A stretch of DNA of 64,000 bases from Gnetum montanum (taxonomy: Eukaryota > Streptophyta > Gnetopsida > Gnetales > Gnetaceae): contig MNCI01035130.1 in NCBI GenBank assembly GCA_015680685.1, positions 1,036,649 to 1,100,648 of the forward strand. The letters run 5' to 3'. The notes beneath the pieces are model-generated. The model made no database searches. It was not told the DNA's origin and saw only the letters and a program-made list of their open reading frames with translations. The translations under genes were made by a program, and so were the position numbers. Below are positions 23,290 through 35,047 of this stretch, in pieces (positions within the stretch are counted from its first letter, which is position 1; every line of letters starts with the position of its first letter).

Positions 23290-24725
23290 GGTGATGAACT
23301 TATTTTCCTACTTACTGATGGTGAAGATGTTGAAGGTTTTTTTCTTAAATCTTCTTCCACTTTTTCTTCACTCACCTATTTATCCAGTATAGGTGTTTTG
23401 TCTAACCAATCTTTCTTTTGTACCTTCTTAGCTTGATCTCTAAAGTTAACCTTTTTATTATGCTAAGGTTCTATATTCTTTCTACTTCTTGTAGTGATGG
23501 AATTTAATTGTTCTTTTCCCTTTCTTTGATTGTGGATTTGGATTAAGGTTAGGAATGTAAGTCACTTTTGATTAGGTCTTGAAATATCCTTGTAGTTTCA
23601 ACTACAAGTTACATATTCTTTTCAATCAAGGCCATTAAACTTTAAGTCAAGTAATCCAATTCCTAATTAACCATATGGCTAAATAGTCTAAAATTATTTT
23701 TAGGAATTTTTTCTAGTTGTTAGTAGAATGGTCTTGGTTGAAATGGAGTTAGATTTTTAATTTTTTGAAAACCTCTTACTGATTCTTGAATTCCTTCATT
23801 ACAATATAATAAGGTTGAATAAGTTGTGATGTGTCATGTTGCTTGTTCTCACATAGATTACAAACTTCCTCCTAAGAAAAATGGGATTTTTTTCTAATTA
23901 ATTTAGTTAAGTCATCATTCTTCTTATTTAATTACTTAGTTTGATGAGTTACACCTTTCATGATATGAGGCTTTGACCAACATTTTATTTTGATGAACTA
24001 AAGAATCAATAATTCTCAAACCTTATTTAAATGTGAAATTTAAAATGTTTCCCCCATTAGCAATGTCTACATTTTGTCTACAAGATAATAACAACCCTTC
24101 TATAAATATTTGAATTAATTGATGGGTTGGAAATCCATGACTAGTATCTTTAATACATAATTTCTTATATCTATGAAATGTGTTTTCATAATTCTCATCT
24201 TCTTCTTATGTAAAAATCATGAGTTTTTTCCTAAGGGTATATAACCTATCATTAGAGAAGAAGCATCGGATAAATGCTACTTTAAATTCATCCCATGAGC
24301 CTATCTAAGTTCTCAAGATTTGAGGTAAAAAGCAGCTTTATCCTTTAAGGTGGATTTTTTAAGCTATCATTTTTATCCTATTCTCACCTTGAGGCACTAA
24401 CATGGCTATCATGATTTTGAATTCTTTAACATGGATTATTGATTCTTCAGTATTAGTTTCCCTAAAATTGGATAATAAATGTGAATTTTTAATTTCTACA
24501 TTTCATCCTAGGGAAAATGTTAATGGTCCTTGAGGAATGATAGGATTAGAGATAGCTAAAACTTCTAATATATCCTCTTAGTACATTAATGATTATATCA
24601 AAAGCATCTTATGTGATAAGATAAAAATGGTAGCTTTACTGGCTATACTCTATTCTAATGTCACATGTAGCAATAACATCACTAAAGTTTAAAGGTAATT
24701 CCTCTAAATTAATTTTAATATGCAG
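23290..24725 (-). pseudogene. gag of element A, right-hand part
   Basis: Minus-strand gag of A, matching B at about 40,075-41,275. Aligned blocks: IIPQGPL then HVKEFKIMIAMLVPQ near 24,540-24,400; FFSNDRLYTLRKKLM near 24,260; and the GFPTHQLIQIFIEGLLLSC block with RQNVDIANGGNILNF near 24,140-24,050. It has many stops. Homology to B ends at about 24,725, so the N-terminus and 5' LTR are lost; the left end joins position 14,200 once element C is set aside. Confidence 0.65.
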
Positions 24726-25909
24726 GTTGTGATCAGGCTTCAGTAGAATCTGAAGCATAGATTATGGCCTATTTGGATGCATTGTAGGTAAGTCTTCTTA
24801 CATAGTGTAATGAGATGGAGACTTGTATACATACCCAATGTGAACAACTAGAGAGGAGGTAGTATTGGGTAGCCTTCAATGTGAAGATCCTTAGTTGTCA
24901 GATGTTCTTTTAGCTAAGGGAGCTATCGTAATCTTTCAATCATCTAAAGGTTGGTATGTAGGTGGACCCAAAGTTCATACTGATGGGCTCACCTATGACT
25001 AACAATGAAAAAGCTAGACAATTTGGCCCTCTAGAAGAGATCGATGATGAGGTCATGGTGAAGGATTTTAGGAGCAAGAAGCCTAGTGAAGGTACTTCTC
25101 AACATCCACATTTAGTAGAGGCCTTTTTAGCCCCTCCAAGGCATGGATAAGCTTTTCTAGCATGAGCATTTTATTTCTCTATTTCTCTATACCTTTTCTT
25201 ATTTTTGTATACTCATGAGGAATTATGATATATGTGATTTATTTTATGCCATGTCTCATTTATTATGATTTTCATTAATTCACATGCATTATTCCACTCT
25301 ATTTTATTAGGATGATAAAGATCTAATTGGAGGCTATGTTAGGACATGACTTAATGCCACCTTTTATTTGGTTTCTTTAATGTTCTAATTAGGATAAGAA
25401 ACTATGACCTTATGTGACAAGTAGCTACTCGTAGCTCAGAGTCACATGCTAGGAATTAGATTTTTGATAATTCTTGAATCTCAAAAGGAAGAACACCCAT
25501 CCTACAATAGCCAAAAGAGAAGTTTAGAATGAAGAAGGAAGATGAAACAAGTAAGGTTAGTTACAACGAGAGATGGGACAAGAAATTGAGATTGAATTTG
25601 AGTTTGGCGGTGAACTACAAGCTCATGCAATTCACTTCAACTCATAGTTCATAGAACTTTCACTACTTGCACCTCATAGCTAGTCATAATTTAATTCTAA
25701 ATAGATATCGAGATTTCATTAGTGTGAGTTTCTGTGACTTGCAACTTTGTCACAATATTTGATAGTCCTATAAGCCTAGTTGATCATTCACCCATCATGA
25801 TTTAATCATTAGAACATTGGAAATGGCTCACAAAGATTGTCAATTGCAATCACTAATAGTAGTTAATTGGATTCATAATTCTTCTTTGGACTGTAATATG
25901 TGACCCAAC
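24726..25909. other. Unassigned segment between element A and the pararetrovirus
   Basis: A short plus-strand open tail (24,962-25,150) reads GPLEEIDDEVMVKDFRSKK and ends ALAPP-like before a stop. It resembles the acidic, low-complexity C-termini of the downstream retroelement ORFs elsewhere in this window, but the match is weak. The rest (25,151-25,909) is AT-rich and non-coding. No LTR pair or terminal repeat was found, so its parent element is unknown. Confidence 0.3.
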
Positions 25910-28028
25910 TATAGAAGCGTAAGGTTGAGAATCTAGAAAAAATTTTAGAAGAAGAAGATATCCCTTCTAAAAATTCTTTAGAACAAGAGCCTAGACAACT
26001 TCAACCTGAGTTAAATTGATCCATATGGAGAAAACATGGGATTCAACAATTAAAAACATTTATGGAATGGGCCTCTAAAGAAATTCAAGAATTAACACTT
26101 GAAGAAGATAGTGAACAAAGACTTCAGTACCAAGAAGAAACTAATAAAACAACCCTACTAGTAAATATAATAAATGAAAATAAAATACAAAAACCAATAG
26201 TTCTGATGTGTACATTCTTGGTTAAGTTACCTTTCTTTAAGCCATACCCAGTAGACATGTTACTAGATAGTGTAGCAGAGATCTCCTTAGGAAGATATGG
26301 TATCCTACCTTCATTTCTATGGAAACCAAGATGAACAATGCATGTCACCTTCAACACCCAAAAACATCCCATAGAATTTGAAGGAGACCTTACTATTTTA
26401 GCTCCAGACAAATCCATAATTTTCTTTAAGATATTTTAATTAGATCTCCCATTTTACAATCTTTTAATCAATATAGATAACCTTTGTCAGTTTGAACCAT
26501 ATACAGTAACAAATACTGCTATAATTCTAAGAAATATCTAATATCTGTGCTTATCACAAAATAAAATAAGGTTTGAAACTGTAGTACCTCCAAAAATTGG
26601 CAACACCCAATGGATAGTCAACCAAGTAAGTAAAAAGGAGGAGCAATTTGAGAAAATGAAGGAAAAGCTATTAATAGTAGCATCTAATGATCCGACTACT
26701 TTTTGATGGAAAAAATAGCACAGGTGCCATATTGATCTAAAACATAATATCAACATCAAATAAAAAGTGCACCATATAGGAATGTCACCTAAGTTTAAAA
26801 AGGAATGTTAATTAGAAATAAATCAACTTTTACAAAGAGGATTGATTCAACCTAGTACAAGCATGTTTTCTTGTGTTGTCTTTCATCTAAATAAAAGGAC
26901 AGAACAAATTAGAGGTAAAAAGAGATTATTTGTTAATTATAAGACTCTAAATGACATAATAAAATCCTTGAAACATCCAATACCTAGTAAGGATGATTTA
27001 TTCCAAAAACTGCAAAATACTCATATTTACTCTAAATTTGACTTAAAATCTAGTTTTTTAGATATAGGTGTACCTAGAGGATTAGTGGAAAATCACTTTC
27101 ACCATTCTAGGTGTTGTATGAATGGATTGTTTTTCCCTTTGGGATCAAAACAACTCCTTCCATTTTTCAGCAAACAATGGATAAAATTTTCTCCTCTTTT
27201 TCTTTCATTATAGTTTATATTGACGATATCTTAGTAATGAATAAAGATGCTACCCAAAACTTAAAGCATCTTGAACAATTTTTCAAATTAGTAGATAAGA
27301 ATGGATTAGTACTCTCACAAAAAAAATGAAAATAGCACAAGAAAAAATTGAATTCCTTGGGTTAGACATTATCCATGGAAAAGTAACACTTCAATCCCAT
27401 GTCTTAGAATCAATCTTCAAGTTTCTTGATGAATTGTTAGAAAAAAAAATTATAACTCTTTCTAGAATGTGTTAACTATGTGTCTAAAATTTATAAATAT
27501 TTAGCCAAAGATCGCAAGCTACTAAATGAACAACTTAGCAACAAGAGTATAGCATGGACTACCAAACACATAGACACCATAAGAAGAATTAAAGAACACT
27601 GTAAAAAAATGCCTCAATTATGTCTACCAATAGATGGAACTGTAATCCTAGAAACTGACGCATCTGATGAATATTTGGGAATAGTGTTAAAATAAGACAA
27701 AGATGGAGTGATCTACATTTGCAGATATAGTTCTAGTAAGTTCTTACCAAATCAAAATAACTATCATAGTACACATAAAGAACTACTAGCCATAGTTAAG
27801 GGAATTCAAGCATTTAGGTTATTCTTACAAGAAAAAGAATTTATTATAAGAAGTGACTTAAAACACTTTGACAAGTATCTACAAATTTAAAATCTTAATA
27901 AGGTCACTCACACTTGTTTAATAAGATGGTCTTTATTTCTTTCTAATTTTAGTTTTAAAACATAATATATTAGCAGTGAGAGTAATAGCTTAGCAGATTT
28001 CTTAACAAGAGAGTTTCATCTCTATTGA
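25910..28028 (+). pseudogene. Pararetrovirus protease, reverse transcriptase and RNase H (unit 1)
   Basis: C-terminal part of the viral polyprotein. The protease region (26,210-26,330) has the active-site turn altered to LLDSVAE. RT starts near 26,760 and keeps FVNYKTLND and the catalytic YIDD (27,216-27,227). RNase H (about 27,650-28,020) keeps ETDASDE, HKELLAIVKG and FIIRSDLK. The first RT part is in frame 1. A frame change occurs at about 27,065-27,105, and two more occur at A-runs near 27,320 and 27,442. Several nonsense codons are also present (for example 26,705 and 27,693). The end is a TGA at 28,026-28,028. Nothing here could give a working enzyme. Confidence 0.85.
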
Positions 28029-28042
28029 GTACTAATGTTTGC

Positions 28043-28960
28043 ATGAGTTTCTATATATTATGTATATGTTTGTTTGAAGTAGAGGGTTGGACTCTTCAAT
28101 ATTCCAAGAGGATAAAAAGCTATCGAACCAATGAAACATATGTGCCTATTCTTGAACAACATCAAATCCAACTCCAGCATTCATCAAATTGGTTAAATTT
28201 CATTGAAACCTCCAAAGCCTTTAGCCCTTATTGTACAGTTGCTCAAACCATTTTAACTACTTTTGATGAAATAAGACACCCATGCAAATGATTGTCTTTA
28301 AATAATGCTAATTTACCTCCTTACCTCCATCTTTCCACCTTTGTAGAAATTCAACTCATGGAGTTTGAAGAATTGTTTAACCCCCATTCTATGGATTGGC
28401 TATTAAGAAAACCTAATCCTTGTCATATATACACTATAGAAATAAATCCCACAACCACACTAGATCCTCAAAACCATGCATTCTAGTCATGGTGGGCTAG
28501 ATACAATCATTCTCCTAGGTATACTCCTCCAAACTATCCAAGAAGCCTTTATCATCAATGATCTAGTTATAGAGGTGATTTTCTCTACTACGACAATCAA
28601 CAATCCCATGGTTGTCATTTTAACAACCAGGGTCACACACCTCTTTATTATTTAAGTACTTGTATTTCAAGAAGACTTGATTGGAAGGCTCCATGGGAAC
28701 ACACTTTTTATCAAAATGTTTATACCAGTAATCCTTATAATATTCAAGAGCATTATCATCTAAATGGGCTCATAACACATACTTTAGAATTACACAACTT
28801 GGATCCTAGAGTAGCCTGATTCTGAAAAAATGGTGGGTATGAACATCTCATTCATCTAGTAGGATGGCAAGGTGAGCAAGAATGGTATCCTAATTCTTCC
28901 AATAGTTCAAAAAGTGGAGATTCTCTTGGTCATAATGATGACCCTGCCAGTACACCATAA
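28043..28960 (+). pseudogene. Pararetrovirus second ORF, function unknown (copy 1)
   Basis: This ORF starts at an ATG 15 bp past the polyprotein stop and ends at TAA 28,958-28,960, about 305 codons, with stops but no clear frameshift. It is rich in Asn, His, Tyr and Pro; marked stretches are LQHSSNWLNFI, NNANLPPYLHL, YTPPNYPRSLYH and YYLSTCISR. I recognise no family. Florendovirus-type genomes also carry an uncharacterised ORF downstream of the polymerase, which fits the position. The copy at 33,848-34,765 is closely similar, so the reading frame is real. Confidence 0.6.
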
Positions 28961-28989
28961 AAGTAAATGCCTCCTCAAGAGGCCCCCTC

Positions 28990-29163
28990 TATCTTTTACT
29001 TTTGTTAAGGATCATTCTATTGTTTCAAGAGTTAGTTTTCTTTTGCTTTTCTGAAGAGTCAGTTGTATGAAACAGTTGTATTTTACTTTTCTAAAGAGTC
29101 ATTCATCTTTTAATTTTTGGAAGAGACACCACTATTTAAAGGTGCCTTTTTGTCCTATAAATT
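28990..29163 (+). promoter_or_regulatory. Pararetrovirus promoter with repeated upstream element (copy 1)
   Basis: A TATA box TATAAATT (29,156-29,163) is preceded by degenerate copies of ACTTTTCTAAAGAGTCA at about 28,994, 29,043, 29,084 and 29,110. The GAGTCA core resembles sites of plant bZIP factors. This would drive the terminally redundant genomic RNA of a caulimovirid. Confidence 0.6.
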
Positions 29164-29276
29164 GAGTCTTGTAAATTCTTAGAGGCATCAAATAGAGAAA
29201 ACTGAAGAGCAGCATAGTGCACCTTCAAAGCATTCTTATCTAAGCATTCTTAAGGCTTTATAAAAAGCTTGTGCGC

Positions 29277-29282
29277 AATAAA
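29277..29282 (+). terminator. Pararetrovirus poly(A) signal (copy 1)
   Basis: AATAAA, 120 bp downstream of the TATA box. This short promoter-to-poly(A) distance is typical of pararetroviral terminal redundancy, where the signal is passed over once near the 5' end of the RNA. Confidence 0.6.
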
Positions 29283-29361
29283 AATTTGCTTGCGTACTTC
29301 TATTTTTACTTCCATTCTATTATAATAGAGTGAACAGAAGAGAGTGAGAGATGCGTAAAAA

Positions 29362-29378
29362 TGGTATCGAAGCCATGA
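29362..29378 (+). other. Pararetrovirus primer binding site (tRNA-Met type)
   Basis: TGGTATCGAAGCCATGA closely matches the initiator tRNA-Met primer site used by Caulimoviridae. It lies about 80 bp after the poly(A) signal and 150 bp before the polyprotein start, the expected place. It is present once only; the second unit stops just short of it. Confidence 0.75.
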
Positions 29379-29530
29379 TCATTTTGTTATCGATATCCTA
29401 ATTTTACCTTGAATATCATCATGTGAGGTTCTAAGTGATCATCGATAGAGATCATATGCCATCCTTTTGAAGTTTTGCTTATTCAAATCACTGAATAGCA
29501 TAAGTCATGTAGCAAGGCCTAATGGATAGA

Positions 29531-32500
29531 GGTGAAGTAAGTTGTGTAGTAGAGAGGCAATTCCAACAGCATACTTTAGTAATAATGGGATCTACCCACA
29601 CTCTTGCAAGTTCCTCTTCCTCTAACTCCTATATTTAGCATTTAGCCATGTTTTATCAAAATACGAATGGCTCCACTCTATTACCTATTCCAAAGCACTT
29701 TGAGGTTTATGATTCCTGAAGTCTTTCTTTCCTTGAAATGTACAAAGAGTTATATCTTTTTGAATGAAATCTTGAGATCTCAGGGACTAGCTTGCATCCT
29801 GTTACCTTAACATTCTTTTCGCCAAGGGAGGTTGCACAATGGATTCAAAAGTGTTACAAATATCTCCACATTGCTAAACTTTTAATCCACATACACTTGC
29901 ACTTTTAACTATAGGCTACAAAACCCTTAGTATATTGCATTAATAGACAAATGATTTAAAAATTTTAAAGATGTGATAATTACAAAAACAAAAGAAAATT
30001 AGCAACAGATGTTCTTATTGTCACTATCTTGAATTTCACCTTATCCCTCCATGATCCTAACTTATATAAAAGCTAAATGGTTATAGCTTATATTTCGGTA
30101 GACATGGAAGAAAAAACTATCTACACAACCATAGGAACAAGCTTGTGCTTTAAAATATTTGATTCAACTAGTATTAGAACTTTATTGCCCTTAGGAGAAC
30201 AAGCGTTACAAGTTGGCTTTATGAACATTGAATATGGGGTAAATATTAACACAGAAGAACTCCCGATTCACACCAAATATCTTGATTTAACAAATATCCA
30301 GGATAAGTATCATGAATACTTAAAACCTTCTCGAACCCACTCAAGAAGAAGATACCAAGTTCAGTTAAAACCTGCTAGGTTTATAGATTAGGATCCTTTC
30401 CAAGTTTGTTCCTCCTCTTACTCAATATTACCACCTTTACTTGGTGTTACTCCACAATTAAGCCAAGAACTATCTTGCTTAGATATCATTGAAAAACAAA
30501 ATACTATAGCAAATCTAGCAAAAATCTTTCAGGAATTAGGCATTAAGACACCCATAGAAACAATTTTAGGAAAAATTTCTACATTACCTGAATAAAAAGC
30601 GAAAGCCAAAATAGAAGAATGTACTTCTTCTAAAATTTATTTTGATTTTGAGAAAGCTTCTTCATATGATCCTTCTTGCAAACATCTACACATAGAAAAA
30701 ATAGATTATCAATATCATTGTAAAGAATGTGATTCTTTTCATAAAATAAATACCAACAAAGCAAATGAATAAGTAGAAAAATTGTTTAAAAAGATTATAT
30801 CTCTTGACAATAAATCTAGCCTTGAACACAAGTCACTGCTTAAAGAAACAGAAACTATTGGAGAATTTATTGATAAACAAAAATTTATCAAAGGATAAAA
30901 AGAGCCAACGAACATTATCAAACTATAGAATTGGGTGAATATACATATAGATCAATTAGTAGGAGAAAGTCAAAAGCATACATCTAGTTTAGCATTTATC
31001 AAAAATGAAGTGAAACAAATTAGGCAAGTTCGGGTTCCTAAAGGAACAAAATCTTAATCTTGGCTTAAATATACTGATAATATTCCTTTTATTGGATCTC
31101 CACCACACATAGGAAAATTCCATATAGCTAGATACTAAAGAAAACAAAAAGAACTAGCTAAGAAAAAAGGAGAAGGAATAGCTATCAATGCTAATACAAC
31201 AAAAGATACAAATTTTGATTCATCAACAACTGCTCAAGAGTCAAAATCCTCTTATGACATAGAAGAAGAGTTGTTGATTAAAAAAATTACCATAGGTTAT
31301 CAGGAAGATCCTATTGGCTTCTTAGGAATCCAAATTAGAAAATTTGGAGATAAACATCCAACCTTTAGCATGGATAATAACAATTTAAAAGGTCATCAAG
31401 ATACCATCGATGCTATCCAAGGATATCTAGATGCTCAAATCTAGTTAGAAAAGAAAGAATCAAAATTGGCTATCTTTAATACCACCTATAATTTTAGGCG
31501 AATTCTACAAAGATGGTGGAATCATATTTCACTAGGTATTAAAAGAAAGTTAACTTCCACACCAATGGTTATCTTTTTAAATGAAATTATTGAAGAATTC
31601 ATTGGTAATAAAGCCAATATTGATAATGTATATCGAGATAATTTTTTTAAATTTAGATTATCTAGAATCCAAGATTTACATATATTTTTGGATGAAATGG
31701 AACAATCATACTATTTTGGTAAATTGACACATGAATTAGATGCCAAGGAACATTTGTTAGGATGTTTACCATAGTTGTTATGCAATAAATATCATGCATA
31801 ATTAAAAAGAAAAAAATTAAATTTAAGTGAAATGAGTTTTGATGCCATACACCAATTCATGACAGACGTAAATAGAGAACTCTGTTATGACTAGGAAGCC
31901 CAAAATTTAGTAAGAGACTTAAGTCACAAATTAGGTAAAAGTTTATGTTTAGAGATTTTCCCAAAGGAAAAATATAAAAAATCACAAAAAGACTGTACTT
32001 GTTATTCTCGTAGGACTAGATCCAATAAACCTAGAAAATCTTATAGACCATGAACTCAGCAATGGAAAAGAGGGTATAATCCGAGACCCTCCAAAATATT
32101 TGGAGGAATGTTTAAAAAATGGATGAAGAAATTTCCACGGAAAGATGTTAAATGCTTTCTATGTAATGGACCACATTTCTCCAATCAGTGTTCTCCAAAA
32201 ACTCAACATCCCAAAAAGGTGAATTTCATTCAGAAATATAACTTATCAAAAAAATATTTTGAATATGTTTCCAATGAACATGTTCCTTTTAAACATGGTG
32301 ACATCCTCCTTGAAACTTTTGATGAGTACTCTTCTGAATCACCTAACACTTTTCGCTTAAGTGGAAAGGCCGATGACTTGCCTTATTCTTCACATTTGTT
32401 TGGTTTTGATATTTGCTATTTCAATAATATGAATAGATTCCCTTCTTCATCCTCATCTCGTAATATTCATAGTTACCATAAAAAAGAAAAAAACCCTTTA

Positions 32501-33247
32501 AAAATCTGTCTTCAGCTTGAAGAAGTTCCAACTTACATAGAATAGAAAATTAGAAGTAAACTAAAAAGAATGCCTATAGAAAACATTTCTAAATATATGG
32601 CTATAGAAAAATAACTAAAAGAAAAGAAAATGGAATTAAAATTACACAAAAGACATTTAAAAGAAAGACACATATTTCTAGATTCTCAATCTTATGCTTC
32701 TATAGAAGAAGATATGGAGGAATTAGAGAAACTTTTAGAAGAAGAAGATATCCCTTCTGAAAATTCTTTAGAAAAAGAGCCTAGAAAACTTCAAGTTGAG
32801 TCAAATTAATCCATATGGAGAAAACACATAATTCAAAAATTAAAAACATTAATGGAATGGGCCTCTAAAGAAATTTAGGAATTAACACTTGAAGAAGATA
32901 GTGAACAAAGACATTAGTACCAAGAAGAAACTAATGAAACAACCCTACCAGTAAACATAATAAATGGAAATAAAATACAAAAACCAATGGTTCTGATGTG
33001 TACTTTCTTCATTAAGTTTCCTTCCTTTAAGCCATACCAAGTAGATGTGTTACTAGATCATGGAGTAGAGATATCCTTAGGAAGACCTAGTATCCTACTT
33101 TCATTTCTATGGAAACCAATACGAACAATGCATGTTACTTTCAACACCCAAAAATGTCCCATAGAATTTGAAGGAGACCTTCCTATTTTAGCTTTAGACA
33201 AATCCATAATTTTCTTTAAGATATTTCAATTAGATCTCCCATTTTAA
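29531..33247 (+). pseudogene. Pararetrovirus polyprotein: movement, coat and protease regions
   Basis: One frame (frame 2) can be followed for 3.7 kb with about 25 in-frame stops and no certain frameshift. A Ser-rich start is followed by a block around 29,820-30,400 at the movement-protein position (YKYLHIAK, then MEEKTIYTTIGTSL). A Cys/His cluster lies at 30,670-30,750. A coat-like region (about 31,260-32,230) has a basic tract and a zinc knuckle CFLCNGPHFSNQC (32,153-32,191), whose spacing is CX2CX3HX4C, one residue shorter than usual. The protease (32,985-33,247) has its turn altered to LLDHGVE. Downstream, RT is deleted. Movement and coat assignments rest on position and the knuckle. Confidence 0.7.
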
Positions 33248-33447
33248 TATATTTTAATTAGTATATATAACCTTAGTTAATTTGAACCATATATAGTAAC
33301 AAATATTGCTATAATTCTAAGAAATTTCCAATATCCCTACTTATCACAAGATAAAATAAGGCTTGAAATTATAGTACCTCCAAAAATTGGCAATACCCAA
33401 TGAATAGTCAACTAAGTAAAAAGGAGGAGCAATTTGAGAAAATGAAA

Positions 33448-33833
33448 GAAAAGCTATTAACTGATGCATCTGATGAATATTGGGGAGTAGTGTTAAAAGA
33501 AGACAAAGATGGAGTGATCTACATTTGTAGATATAGTTCTAGTAGTTCTTACCAAATCAAAAGAACTATAATAGTACGCATAAAGAACTACTAGCCATAG
33601 TTAAGGGAATTCAAGCCTTTAGGTTATTCTTACAAGAAAAAGAATTTATTGTAAGAAGTGACTTAAAACATTTTGACAAGTATCTATGGATTAAAAATAT
33701 TAATAAAGTTTCTCACACCCGTTTAATAAGATGGTCTTTGTTTCTTACTAATTTTAGTTTTAAAACACAATATATTAGCAATGAGAATAATAGCTTAGCA
33801 GATTTCTTAACAAGAGAGTTTCATATCTATTGA
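33448..33833 (+). pseudogene. Pararetrovirus RNase H of unit 2, joined across an RT deletion
   Basis: The sequence passes directly from the post-protease spacer (AAAGCTATTAA, about 33,450) into the RNase H motif DASDEYWGVVLKED. Unit 1 has about 980 bp between these points (26,674-27,654), covering all RT catalytic motifs. The break shares only about 2 bp (AA), consistent with end joining. RNase H keeps YICRYSSS; a 1-base loss near 33,540 shifts the frame. The end is TGA at 33,831-33,833. Confidence 0.8.
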
Positions 33834-33847
33834 GTACTAATGTTTGC

Positions 33848-34765
33848 ATGAGTTTTTATATATTATGTATAGGTTTCTTTGAGGTAGAGGGTTGGACTCT
33901 ATGATATTTCAAGGGGATAAGAAGTTGTTGAACCAATGAAACATACATGCCTATTCTTGAACATCATCAAGTTCAACTCCAGCATTCATCAAATTGGTTA
34001 AATTTCATTAAAACCTATAGAGCCTTCAGCCCTTATTGTACAATTGCTAAAGCCATTTTAACCAGTTTTGATGAAAGTATACACCCACACGAATGGCTAT
34101 CTTTAAATAATGCTAATTTACCTCCTTACCTCCATCTTTCCTTCTTTGTAGAAATTCAACTCATGGAGTTTGAAGAAGTATTTAACCCCCATTCTATGAA
34201 TTGTCCATTAAGACAACTTAATCCTTGCCATATATACACTATAGAAATAAATCCCACATCCATACTAGATCCTCAAAACCATGCATTCTGGTCATGGTGG
34301 GCCAAATATGGTCATTCGCCTAGATATACTCCTCCAAACTATCCAAGAAGCCTTTATCATTAATTATCTAGTCATAGAGGTGATTTTCTCTACTACAACA
34401 ATCAACAATCCCATGGTTGGCATTTTATCAACCAAGGTCACACACCTCTTTATTATTTAAGTACTTGTATTTCAAGAAGCCTTGATTGGGAGGCTCCATG
34501 GGGATATGCTTTTTATTAGAATTTTTATACTGTTAATCCCTATGATATTCAAGAGCATATTTGTCTAAACGAGCTCATAACACATACTTTAGAATTACAC
34601 AACTTGGACTCCAAAGCAGCCCAGTTCTGAAAAAATGGTGGGTATGAACATCTCATTCATCTAGTAGGATGACAAGGTGACCAAGTACGGTATCTTGATT
34701 CTTCCAATAGTTTAGAAAGTGGAGATTCTCCTAGTCATAATGATGACCCTTCCAACACATCATAA
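33848..34765 (+). pseudogene. Pararetrovirus second ORF, function unknown (copy 2)
   Basis: The partner of 28,043-28,960 with the same start context and length. 33,947-34,363 is open for 138 codons, including FWSWWAKYGHSPRY, where copy 1 has a stop in place of one Trp. Two early TGAs (near 33,900 and 33,930) and later stops break it. The two copies differ at many third positions and a fair number of amino acids. Confidence 0.6.
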
Positions 34766-34797
34766 AAATAAATGCCTCCTCAGGAGGCCTCCTCTAT

Positions 34798-35047
34798 ATT
34801 TTACTTTTATGAAGGGTCATTCTACTATTTCAAGATTTAGTTATCTTTTACTTTTCTAAAGAGTCAATCATCGTTTACTTTTCGGAAGAGACATCACTAT
34901 TCAAAGGTGGCTTCCTCTCCTATAAATTGAGTCTTGTAAATCCTTAGAGGCATTAGATAGAGAAAATTGAAGAGCAGTGTAGCACACCTTCAAAGCATTC
35001 TTATATAAGCATCCCTAAGGCTTTGTAAAAATGTTATGTGCAATAAA
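34798..35047 (+). promoter_or_regulatory. Pararetrovirus promoter and poly(A) signal (copy 2)
   Basis: TATAAATT at 34,921-34,928 and AATAAA at 35,042-35,047, again about 120 bp apart. Upstream are three copies of the TTTACTTTTCTAAAGAGTCA-like element (about 34,798, 34,845, 34,874), one fewer than in copy 1. Homology to unit 1 ends at about 35,108, before the primer site. Confidence 0.55.

Larger units (their letters stand above)
5573..24725 (-). mobile_element. Element A: Athila-like Ty3/gypsy retrotransposon, 5'-truncated, split by element C
   Basis: Read on the minus strand: gag (24,725-23,290, continued at 14,200-13,920), protease, RT/RNase H, integrase, a 2.2 kb spacer, a plant-transposon-protein ORF, a purine-rich end and the 3' LTR (6781-5573). 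Every part matches element B (38,258-49,876), which lies in opposite orientation. The 5' LTR and the first part of gag are missing; homology to B stops near 24,725. All coding parts carry many stops. Element C sits inside the gag/protease linker, so A is older than C. Confidence 0.8.

Noticed and set aside
25230-25909. A solo LTR left of the viral block
   Set aside because: No TATA/poly(A) pairing or matching copy in the window.
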